A stretch of 5,415 bases of DNA, taken from the NCBI GenBank assembly GCA_937893125.1, contig CALBHW010000028.1, positions 1-5,415 on the forward strand, given 5' to 3'. Positions 1 through 4,932 of this stretch are shown here, piece after piece. Position numbers and translations under genes: made by a program. The notes under the pieces are model-generated. The model was not told the DNA's origin. It did not search any database and saw only the letters and a program-made list of their open reading frames with translations. Origin of the DNA: an uncultured Clostridia bacterium (GTDB lineage Bacteria; Bacillota; Clostridia; Christensenellales; UBA1242). Position 1 is the stretch's first letter; each line of letters opens with the position of its first letter.

Positions 1-2
1 AG

Positions 3-23
3 AAAAAGTGGTTTTCCCTTTTT
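3..23. terminator. Weak hairpin, possible ispH terminator
   Basis: An A5-G-(T)-GG arm at 3-11 faces a CCC-T5 arm at 16-23 across a TTTT loop, giving about eight pairs with one bulged T. The A/T flanks would make a U-tract on either strand, so it could act in both directions. It lies about 105 bases past the ispH stop, and nothing better is seen between. Only three G-C pairs are present, so the call is tentative. The rest of 24-127 is AT-rich and shows no gene; it contains a weak TTTAAAA/TTTTAAA inverted repeat (32-38, 46-52) and an AT-only palindrome centred on CTAG (113-126). Confidence 0.3.
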
Positions 24-127
24 ATCTTTTGTTTAAAAAAACACATTTTAAATCATTAAAAAAATATAATAAAGAAAAATTGCAACAACTATTTAGTTTA
101 ATAAAAGTAATTTTTTTCTAGAAAAAC

Positions 128-1006
128 TTAGGTAAAAAGTCCTAAAAGGTAATTTTTTATTTCAACCAATTCTTCCATAGCTGTCGACGCTCCACCAGTT
201 AGTCCCACAAAATCATTTGGCGAAAAGACGCTTTCTTCTGCAAGTTTTTTTACATCGTCCAGACCTTCAACAAAGTAGCACTTTTTTATTTTTGATAGGT
301 TGTTAAAAAGTTCAATTGAGTTGCTCGAATTTTTTCCGCCCACAACAATCATTTTGTCTACCTTTTTTGCCAACTCCTTTGAGTCATCATTTATGCGGTG
401 TTGAGCATTGCAAGTCGTGTCACGATATTCAAAGATTTTTCCAGCGCCTTCAATTTTTTCTTTTATTTTTTTTATGTATTTTTGGGCTTTTTCGCTCGAA
501 AAAGTGGTCTGCACAACAAGAAAATATTTTGGAAAAGACAAATCAATGTCGTCAATTTCTTCTTCGTCTTCAATCAAAATCGGATTTTTACAGTAGTGGC
601 TCGTTGCATAAACTTCAGGGTGCATTTTGTGCGTTTTATGTCCATATTTCCCGATGATTATAATTTTGTAACCTTCCGCATTTTTTCTTTCAACAAGCAA
701 ATTTATTGCCTTAACATTTGGACAGGTACAGTCCAAAAAATCGATTTCGTGCAACCTTAAATAGTCAAAAGTCTCGCGTGGTTCACCGTGCGCACGAATA
801 ACAACGACATCTCCCCTTTTTAAGTCGTCCAAGTTATCCTTTTGCTGAACGCCCAAGTTTTTTAAAATCGAAACAGCCCTTTTATTATGCAAAAGTTCTT
901 TAAAAAGAACGACTTTCTCGCCTTCCTTCGCCTTTTCTACTGCCCCATCAAGCGCCCTTTTCGCGCCATAGCACAAGCAACAAGTTTTACTTATTTCAAC
1001 TCTCAT
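128..1006 (-). CDS. ispH: 4-hydroxy-3-methylbut-2-enyl diphosphate reductase (IspH/LytB)
   Basis: IspH is the cytosolic [4Fe-4S] enzyme that reduces HMBPP to IPP and DMAPP in the last step of the MEP isoprenoid pathway. The 292-residue product has the usual single-domain length and carries the three family cysteines: C12 (CLCYGA), C95 (DCTCP) and C199 (DTTC). Also present are H40 (LLHN), H73 (RAHG), the HPEV motif at 129-132 with its catalytic-type Glu (E131), QTT at 166-168, KNSSNS at 225-230 and GAST at 272-275. The frame stays open upstream to 1081, but ATG 1006 is chosen because GGAG lies 5 bases before it and the promoter -10 sits at 1065-1070, inside any longer version. There is no S1-domain fusion of the kind seen in some clostridial homologues. 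Oddities: the first motif has Cys where Gly-Phe is usual (normally GFCxGV), and there are about five extra residues before HPEV. The function is secure; the divergence suggests an unusual lineage. Confidence 0.95.
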   Translation of the reverse strand: MRVEISKTCCLCYGAKRALDGAVEKAKEGEKVVLFKELLHNKRAVSILKNLGVQQKDNLDDLKRGDVVVIRAHGEPRETFDYLRLHEIDFLDCTCPNVKAINLLVERKNAEGYKIIIIGKYGHKTHKMHPEVYATSHYCKNPILIEDEEEIDDIDLSFPKYFLVVQTTFSSEKAQKYIKKIKEKIEGAGKIFEYRDTTCNAQHRINDDSKELAKKVDKMIVVGGKNSSNSIELFNNLSKIKKCYFVEGLDDVKKLAEESVFSPNDFVGLTGGASTAMEELVEIKNYLLGLFT

Positions 1007-1064
1007 TTTTTCTCCATTTTTGTAGATAAGTAGGCGAAAGATTCCCGCCACCATTATAATATTT

Positions 1065-1092
1065 ATTATAAAACATTTCATAAAATAGTCAA
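1065..1092 (-). promoter_or_regulatory. ispH promoter
   Basis: On the minus strand, TTGACT (-35, plus 1087-1092), a 16-base spacer and TATAAT (-10, plus 1065-1070) form a near-consensus sigma-A promoter. The predicted start near 1058 leaves about 50 bases of leader before ATG 1006. A small GGCG/CGCC hairpin may form in that leader. The position supports the shorter ispH start. Confidence 0.75.
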
Positions 1093-1178
1093 AACTAAAA
1101 CCACAAAATATTCTTCTTTTACCTTTTTAAATACGTTTTTCTAAAATAAAATAAGCTATTTAAATGTCATTATTTTAA

Positions 1179-1207
1179 AGGTAAACAAGAAAAATCTTAG
1201 GTTACCT
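1179..1207. repeat. Inverted repeat between divergent promoters
   Basis: AGGTAA at 1179-1184 pairs with TTACCT at 1202-1207. Inside them AAGA (1187-1190) and TCTT (1195-1198) pair around an AAAA loop. A third copy of the same core, TTTACCTTT at 1118-1126, is an exact inverse of AAAGGTAAA at 1177-1185. The element lies upstream of both the ispH and the zinc-ribbon promoters, so a DNA-binding role is possible, but no regulator is identified. Chance is a real alternative in such AT-rich DNA. Confidence 0.3.
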
Positions 1208-1254
1208 CAATTTACTAATTTTTGTTCAAATCCACTAAATAAGTTCCCATTTTC

Positions 1255-1282
1255 TTGACTTTTATTTTAAAAATAATAAAAT
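1255..1282 (+). promoter_or_regulatory. Promoter of the zinc-ribbon gene
   Basis: TTGACT (1255-1260), a 16-base spacer and TAAAAT (1277-1282) form a sigma-A-type promoter with one mismatch in each hexamer. It is followed by AGGAG at 1295-1299 and the ATG at 1306, which leaves a very short leader. Confidence 0.65.
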
Positions 1283-1305
1283 AGAAACACTAATAGGAGA
1301 AAAAT

Positions 1306-1557
1306 ATGAAAAAAATATGCCAAAGTTGCGGAATGCCAATTGAAAATAAGAACCAATTAGGCACAAATTTAGACGGAAGTTTAAATCAAGATTATTGCAA
1401 ATATTGCTATAAAGACGGAAAATTTATTGATGATGTTAATATGGAAGAATACATAAATATGTGTTCTCAATTTGGCTCCCAAGCGGGTATGACAAATGAC
1501 GAGATGAGAGCATTTTGTTCAAAACTTTTCCCAACCCTAAAACGCTGGAAAAAGTAA
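1306..1557 (+). CDS. Small four-cysteine zinc-ribbon protein
   Basis: This 83-residue soluble protein has C5-x2-C8 and C31-x2-C34, with Gly-Met-Pro after the first pair and the pattern LGTN-DGS-N-DYC between the pairs. That layout matches the putative zinc-ribbon family I know as PF12674 (Zn_ribbon_2), whose members are short and functionally uncharacterised. The remaining C-terminal half, about residues 45-83, is helical-looking, rich in Met and basic at its end (KRWKK). The ATG is well placed, 6 bases after AGGAG, under its own promoter. It is transcribed as a single gene, divergent from ispH and convergent with the HEPN-type gene, with a terminator after it. Zn binding is expected from the cysteines; any role in nucleic acid binding is inference. 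Confidence 0.85.
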   Translation: MKKICQSCGMPIENKNQLGTNLDGSLNQDYCKYCYKDGKFIDDVNMEEYINMCSQFGSQAGMTNDEMRAFCSKLFPTLKRWKK

Positions 1558-1670
1558 AGAAAATTAGTTACACTACTCACCATTGCCATCTCATTTTTGT
1601 AGCGTTCATAAAAAGACAAAAGAAAGTATATAGTTTCGCGACAAGGATAAGCACTACAAATAAACAAACA

Positions 1671-1733
1671 AAAAAGGAACGTTAATATGAAGTGACTTCG
1701 TAGGGCGCACTTAAAATAACGCTCCTTTTTTTT
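1671..1733. terminator. Nested bidirectional terminator between convergent genes
   Basis: The arm at 1671-1684 pairs with 1717-1730 over 14 positions with one A-C mismatch. Inside the loop AAGTG (1690-1694) pairs with CACTT (1708-1712). On the plus strand the stem ends in a run of eight T; on the minus strand the A-run at 1670-1675 becomes a U-tract. It therefore suits both the zinc-ribbon gene and the convergent gene that ends at 1823. The remaining bases of the 1558-1822 gap show no convincing gene. Confidence 0.7.
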
Positions 1734-1822
1734 ATTTATTCATTTATAAGTAACTATCCACAAATCAGTTAACTACTTGTTTTAGTTTTTCAGTCTTTAT
1801 TAACCAAATTAAGAATATTTTA

Positions 1823-3061
1823 TCACATTGACCTTTCTTCTTCTCTTTCAGCCAACTGCTTGTCATAGGCAGTTATTTGTGTGACTAAAATGTTGTTTAT
1901 GTCTCTTATATTAAGCGACGCAAAATGGTTCAAACTTTCAGTATTCTTACCATCATAAAATTCAACTGTTGCGTCATTTTTCCCGTTAATAAAATACCTT
2001 CCGTGAGCAAACGAATTTCTTAAATGGTTAGCCGTATTTTCGTCAATTTGTATGCCCGCATTATTCACATAGGAACATAATTCGGACTTATTTACCGTCG
2101 TTGCTACATTCGCAAAAGTTCCAACAAGCAAGTTATAGACAATGTCAAAATATGGGTTAACAGTAACAAATTCGCGCATAGGAACATTGTTTTTTTTGCT
2201 GTAATCATAAAAATGTTGCTCATATTGCTCAAAATTCATATCTAAATTTTTTGACAACTGAGAAAGATAAAAAATCGACCTAAGATTGCTCATAAATAAG
2301 TTGTTTGCATTTGCCTTACAAGGCAGTCTTGACATCAAAAGTTCGCCCTTCCCCGAGCCAAAGCCATATCGCGTTTTTAAAAGGTCGTTATATCTATAAA
2401 AATAGTCTAAAAGTGCGTCTTTTTGATAATCATCAAAATCGACCGCTTTTTGCTCGCGCGTAAGAGAAATGAAATTGTCAATATTATTTTTATTGACCTT
2501 TTCTTTATCAATTGCGTCTTGAAGGTCGGATTCGTTTATTTTTATATGATAGGCTGAGTCGTCAAGATTTAAATTAAAGACCGAGACGATACTCATCATT
2601 TCCGTATTATTTAGAATCAAATTGATTTCAGGTTGACCTTTTGGTTTCAATTTTAAACTGAACTTGCCCATCCCCGCAATTTGAAAATTTGGATGCTCCG
2701 TGTCTGTGTGGACAAGCGCTTCACGAATCAATTTGTATAGTTGAGCATTTCCTATTGTTTTGTTTTGTGCGACGACTTTACTTTTAACGCCATTTAAAAG
2801 CTTTTTAAAATCAGGCAACGCTTCGTCTAGTTTCATACTTTTAAACATTTCCGCTTGATAAACGAGCGCATTTTTGATAAAAATCGAAATCGTAGCTGGA
2901 AAGATATCTTTTAAAAACTCACTGACACTACACGAAGTATATGTGTTCCTTAAAACCGTTCTAGCAGACTCCACAAAAGTGTTCCCGTTCACCATAAAAT
3001 CCGATAAACATTGCTCCATATATTTTGAATACAATGTCAAAACGTAACTACTATCATCCAT
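1823..3061 (-). CDS. Putative tandem-HEPN RNase-like protein (hypothetical)
   Basis: I do not recognise a named family for the whole protein. From ATG 3061 it has 412 residues, is soluble and shows no signal peptide or membrane segment. Two R-x4-H motifs stand out: REALVH at residues 113-118 and RNSFAH at 348-353. The second is followed by GRYF, then alternating hydrophobic/charged residues and a final helix, as is typical of the C-terminal part of HEPN domains; R-N-x3-H is the usual catalytic form in HEPN ribonucleases. The first motif is followed by a similar strand/helix pattern (FSLKLK then INLILN, about 134-150), which suggests a duplicated domain with Glu in place of the usual Asn after Arg. 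HEPN proteins commonly act as RNases in toxin-antitoxin, abortive infection and CRISPR type VI systems; that role here is inference. The frame is open to 3127, but a strong promoter lies at 3068-3096 and points to ATG 3061. The Cro/CI-type regulator gene is directly upstream on the same strand. The gene is certain, the HEPN call moderate, the start uncertain. Confidence 0.6.
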   Translation of the reverse strand: MDDSSYVLTLYSKYMEQCLSDFMVNGNTFVESARTVLRNTYTSCSVSEFLKDIFPATISIFIKNALVYQAEMFKSMKLDEALPDFKKLLNGVKSKVVAQNKTIGNAQLYKLIREALVHTDTEHPNFQIAGMGKFSLKLKPKGQPEINLILNNTEMMSIVSVFNLNLDDSAYHIKINESDLQDAIDKEKVNKNNIDNFISLTREQKAVDFDDYQKDALLDYFYRYNDLLKTRYGFGSGKGELLMSRLPCKANANNLFMSNLRSIFYLSQLSKNLDMNFEQYEQHFYDYSKKNNVPMREFVTVNPYFDIVYNLLVGTFANVATTVNKSELCSYVNNAGIQIDENTANHLRNSFAHGRYFINGKNDATVEFYDGKNTESLNHFASLNIRDINNILVTQITAYDKQLAEREEERSM

Positions 3062-3067
3062 ACCGTT

Positions 3068-3096
3068 TTTATACCACACCCCCGCCCTGTTGTCAA
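3068..3096 (-). promoter_or_regulatory. Strong extended -10 promoter of the HEPN-type gene
   Basis: On the minus strand, TTGACA (-35, plus 3091-3096), a 17-base spacer and TATAAA (-10, plus 3068-3073), preceded by TGG, give an extended -10 promoter. The spacer is unusually G-rich for this window. The expected transcription start falls at about 3061, on or next to the A of the chosen ATG, so the message may be leaderless. This is a sequence prediction only. Confidence 0.65.
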
Positions 3097-3211
3097 CATT
3101 TCTTCTCCAGTCAAAACAAAAGCGCATTTTTCTCTTTTTATTTTTCTCAAAATCAAATAAACAATTACAAAAAACAATTTATTAAAGCTGAAGTTATTTA
3201 TCTAAAAACTT

Positions 3212-3415
3212 CTATTTACCATAATATTCATCAAAAAGATCGTTTGGCGTGCATTCAAGTATATCACATATAGATTTCAAATTGTCAAATTTTATTGCAG
3301 ATGTCTTGTTGTTGACGATATTATTAAAATTTTGATAACTCAAACCTAATTGATTATACAACCAATATTTTGTTTTGCCCTTCTCCTTTAAAATATCTAA
3401 TATTCTTAATTTCAT
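3212..3415 (-). CDS. Cro/CI (XRE)-type helix-turn-helix regulator
   Basis: This 67-residue protein is almost entirely one DNA-binding domain. The helices run from MKLRILDILKEKG through TKYWLYNQLGLSYQNFNNIV (the helix-turn-helix, about residues 14-34) to FDNLKSICDILECTPNDLF. This is the pattern of the small Cro/CI family I know as HTH_26 (PF13443). ATG 3415 is preferred over an in-frame GTG at 3424 because AGGTG lies 6 bases before the ATG and the GTG falls inside that ribosome site. It ends 150 bases before the preferred start of the HEPN-type gene on the same strand, with only a weak GAAGTT/AACTTC hairpin (3190-3212) after its stop, so read-through into that gene is possible. Two AT-rich direct repeats sit just upstream and may be its own operators. 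It may repress itself, the HEPN-type gene or the divergent TM2 gene; this is inference. No clear -35/-10 pair of its own was found. Confidence 0.85.
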   Translation of the reverse strand: MKLRILDILKEKGKTKYWLYNQLGLSYQNFNNIVNNKTSAIKFDNLKSICDILECTPNDLFDEYYGK

Positions 3416-3430
3416 ATATCTCACCTATAC

Positions 3431-3460
3431 AATATATTATTTACACATAATATATTATTT
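3431..3460. repeat. Two 12-bp direct repeats, candidate operators
   Basis: AATATATTATTT occurs at 3431-3442 and again at 3449-3460, exactly 18 bp apart. Each copy contains the 8-bp palindrome AATATATT. They lie between the regulator start (3415) and the -35 of the TM2 promoter (3467). Placement suits binding sites for the adjacent Cro/CI-type regulator, which would then cover its own promoter region and the edge of the divergent one. Low complexity makes chance possible. Confidence 0.5.
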
Positions 3461-3466
3461 ATTCTA

Positions 3467-3495
3467 TTGACATATAGACTCGCGCGTGATATAAT
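3467..3495 (+). promoter_or_regulatory. Consensus promoter of the TM2 gene with palindromic start region
   Basis: TTGACA (3467-3472), a 17-base spacer and TATAAT (3490-3495), with TGA just before the -10, match an extended sigma-A consensus perfectly. A 14-bp perfect palindrome (TAATGTGCACATTA, 3492-3505) overlaps the -10 and the expected start near 3502, so a bound protein there would block transcription. A strong RBS, GGGAGG, follows at 3514-3519. Confidence 0.85.
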
Positions 3496-3525
3496 GTGCA
3501 CATTAGATATTCAGGGAGGAAAAAG

Positions 3526-3843
3526 ATGTTTTGTAAAAATTGCGGAAAAGAAATAAGCGACAATGCTTATGTGTGCCTAAATTGTGGCGCAAAAGTTGAC
3601 TCGAATTTGTCAAATGGAATAGGCGTAACAAAATCTGGCAAGTCAAAAATAGCGGCGGGATTGCTTGGCATTTTTCTAGGCGGAATTGGAGTTAATAACT
3701 TCTACACTGGAAACATTGGACTTGGAATTATAGATATTTTATTCTGTTGGACAGCAATTCCAGGAATATGCAACTTAATTCGTGGCATTCTTTATTTATG
3801 CGAAAGCGATGAAAGTTTTGAAAACAGAATTAAGAAAGCATAG
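3526..3843 (+). CDS. Zinc-ribbon and TM2-domain membrane protein
   Basis: The 105-residue product begins with a small zinc ribbon (C3-x2-C6, C17-x2-C20; CKNC and CLNC), followed by a polar linker to about residue 41. A TM2 domain fills the rest: a first membrane segment around 42-56 with LGGIGVNNFYTGN at its end, the typical turn of the family, and a second hydrophobic stretch from about 64 to 91. The cytoplasmic tail is short and charged. TM2 proteins (PF05154) are widespread small membrane proteins whose molecular function is mostly unknown; the zinc-ribbon/TM2 fusion is common in Firmicutes. ATG 3526 is preferred over an in-frame GTG at 3496 because GGGAGG precedes it by 6 bases and the GTG directly abuts the -10 hexamer, upstream of the expected transcript start. 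It is a single-gene unit, divergent from the regulator, with a strong hairpin right after the stop. Confidence 0.9.
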   Translation: MFCKNCGKEISDNAYVCLNCGAKVDSNLSNGIGVTKSGKSKIAAGLLGIFLGGIGVNNFYTGNIGLGIIDILFCWTAIPGICNLIRGILYLCESDESFENRIKKA

Positions 3844-3846
3844 TTT

Positions 3847-3889
3847 ATATAGTCAAGGCCACCAGCTAAGCTGGTGGCCTTGACTATAT
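3847..3889. terminator. Long perfect hairpin after the TM2 gene
   Basis: The arms 3847-3867 and 3869-3889 are perfect 21-bp inverted repeats around one base, with a GC-rich core (AAGGCCACCAGC). On the plus strand the stem is followed by TTTGTTTT, an imperfect U-tract, so it probably terminates the TM2 transcript 4 bases after the stop codon. On the minus strand no T-run follows it, so termination of the MerR transcript there is less sure. Its perfection and core also resemble dispersed palindromic elements of clostridial genomes. Confidence 0.75.
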
Positions 3890-3907
3890 TTGTTTTAATG
3901 TTGAAAA

Positions 3908-4705
3908 TTATTTAATTGGTATTTGAATTTCGGTTAAATAGTTTTCTTCATCTTCTTCGTCCCAACAACCGTGAATGTATACTTCACGAATTGGACCCGC
4001 AATTTCATAATGTTTATCTTTTACATAGTTTAATGCAAATGCATATGCTTGTGATAAATTCTCATATTTACCTTTGTGTAAAACAGATACTGCCTTTATT
4101 TCTGGGTCTTCCCTAAACTTTATATTTTCACTCTCTTTGCCAAAACTTTCAACTGCTTCAGCATATTCAAGTTCGACATCTCTTTCCTTATACTCTTTTG
4201 CAGTGTAGGTCACATAGCAATAACCTTTACACTTTAAATTTGGATTGTTTTGAGCACATTCCGATCCTGCACCCAACACAAATGTAGCAATGTCAGCCAT
4301 TGAATCAATAATTCCATGTTTATAATACACAATGTTTTCTGGCACAACAATTTCTTTAATGGTATAGTTTTCCATAAAATCTCCTTTTTTTGCTTTTTCA
4401 ATATATTTTTTTATCAAAGAGATTTGATGTTGTTTGTTTACAAGTTCATCTTCTAAACTTTTTTGATGTTTGATTAAAATCTCTAGCATTTCGTTATTGC
4501 TTATTATTTCCTTAATGTCAGTCAAAGACATATCAAGATTTCTTAGTGAAGCAATTTTAAACAAGACATTTAATTGCTCTATTTTATAATATCTATAACC
4601 ATTATCGTCGACAAATACTGGTTTTAGAAGTCCTATTTCATCATAGTAACGAAGAGTTTTAACTGTCATCTTTGCTAGTTTAGAAAATTCACCGATTTTT
4701 AACAT
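3908..4705 (-). CDS. MerR-family regulator with GyrI-like effector domain
   Basis: This 265-residue protein has the BmrR-like two-part plan. Residues 1-70 form the winged-helix DNA-binding domain (IGEFSKLAKMTVKTLRYYDE, then GLLKP and NGYRYY). Residues 72-107 make the dimerising coiled coil. Residues 112-265 form a GyrI-like small-molecule-binding domain with its usual signatures: HKGKYENLSQAY (210-221), GPIREVY (237-243) and a terminal Glu strand, TEIQIPI (258-264), in which E259 corresponds to the conserved ligand-pocket acid. In this family a bound hydrophobic or cationic drug-like molecule switches the promoter on. Cysteines at 150, 159 and 163 cluster in the effector domain, which is unusual but not decisive. 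The start is firm: AAGGAG lies 6 bases upstream. Its own promoter is of the MerR type, so autoregulation is likely. No efflux gene is adjacent; the only same-strand neighbours are a gene remnant and a small membrane protein. Confidence 0.93.
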   Translation of the reverse strand: MLKIGEFSKLAKMTVKTLRYYDEIGLLKPVFVDDNGYRYYKIEQLNVLFKIASLRNLDMSLTDIKEIISNNEMLEILIKHQKSLEDELVNKQHQISLIKKYIEKAKKGDFMENYTIKEIVVPENIVYYKHGIIDSMADIATFVLGAGSECAQNNPNLKCKGYCYVTYTAKEYKERDVELEYAEAVESFGKESENIKFREDPEIKAVSVLHKGKYENLSQAYAFALNYVKDKHYEIAGPIREVYIHGCWDEEDEENYLTEIQIPIK

Positions 4706-4725
4706 ACTTTTCTCCTTGTAGTATT

Positions 4726-4756
4726 ATTCTAATTGCTCCCGTAAGGGGAGAGTCAA
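4726..4756 (-). promoter_or_regulatory. MerR-type promoter with 19-bp spacer and operator dyad
   Basis: On the minus strand TTGACT (plus 4751-4756) and TAGAAT (plus 4726-4731) are separated by 19 bases, the over-long spacing typical of promoters activated by MerR-family twisting. The spacer contains a perfect dyad, CTCCC (4736-4740) and GGGAG (4746-4750), centred at 4743. The core resembles known operators of BmrR/Mta-like regulators. Predicted start is near 4719, about 14 bases before the ATG. It is the probable binding site of the protein encoded just downstream. Confidence 0.85.
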
Positions 4757-4784
4757 GAGATTTTTTTAAATTATTCTAATTTTT

Positions 4785-4880
4785 TTATTTGCTAAAATTT
4801 ACAAGTTCAGATTTTAAATAGTAATATTCTTTAAAAGTTTCAGCATCTAAATCATTTTTCAAAATCGGTTTATTTTCCAT
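4785..4880 (-). pseudogene. Truncated remnant of a SAP-domain-like protein gene
   Basis: A 31-codon frame runs from ATG 4880 to TAA at 4785-4787. Its product begins MENKPILKNDLDAETFKEYY and continues YLKSELVNFSK. From memory, this resembles the N-terminus of a family of small SAP-domain proteins (SAP_new25 type, often with a DUF6434 tail), which start with a K-(D/N)-(L/I)-D…F…YYLK-EL-x-F pattern and go on with a Cys-Arg-x-x-Gly-Leu segment. That continuation is missing, and none of it is seen before the MerR promoter 28 bases further on. An AAGG lies 10 bases before the ATG, which is a weak ribosome site. A 3' deletion when the MerR gene was joined here is the likeliest reading; a genuine 31-residue peptide is the alternative. 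The family assignment needs a profile search. Confidence 0.55.
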
Positions 4881-4932
4881 AATTTGTTACCTTGTTCCTT
4901 TTTACAATAAAATATATAAAAATTATTATACA

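Noticed and set aside
316..760. Three plus-strand open frames opposite ispH (up to 120 codons)
   Set aside because: They are antisense to a certain gene, overlap one another, have no fitting ribosome site and give Phe/Ser-rich products without any family pattern.
1007..1081. Longer ispH reading frame with a 25-residue hydrophobic N-terminus
   Set aside because: The promoter -10 at 1065-1070 lies inside it, no ribosome site precedes its ATG, and family alignment begins at the ATG at 1006.
1467..1667. Minus-strand 66-codon frame overlapping the zinc-ribbon gene
   Set aside because: It overlaps the 3' third of a well-supported gene on the other strand, has no convincing ribosome site and reads as low-complexity antisense.
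1671..1730. Possible integron attC-like recombination site
   Set aside because: The nested stem invites it, but the arms do not fit the conserved RYYYAAC/GTTRRRY core sites and flanking T-runs explain it better as a terminator.
1823..3061. Cas13-type CRISPR effector
   Set aside because: Two R-x4-H motifs are suggestive, but at 412 residues the protein is much smaller than Cas13 and no repeat array is present in the window.
3025..3273. Plus-strand 82-codon frame across the regulator/HEPN gap
   Set aside because: It is antisense to the ends of two better genes, lacks a ribosome site and has no recognisable domain.
3916..4116. Plus-strand 66-codon frame opposite the MerR gene
   Set aside because: It is a shadow of the secure MerR coding region.
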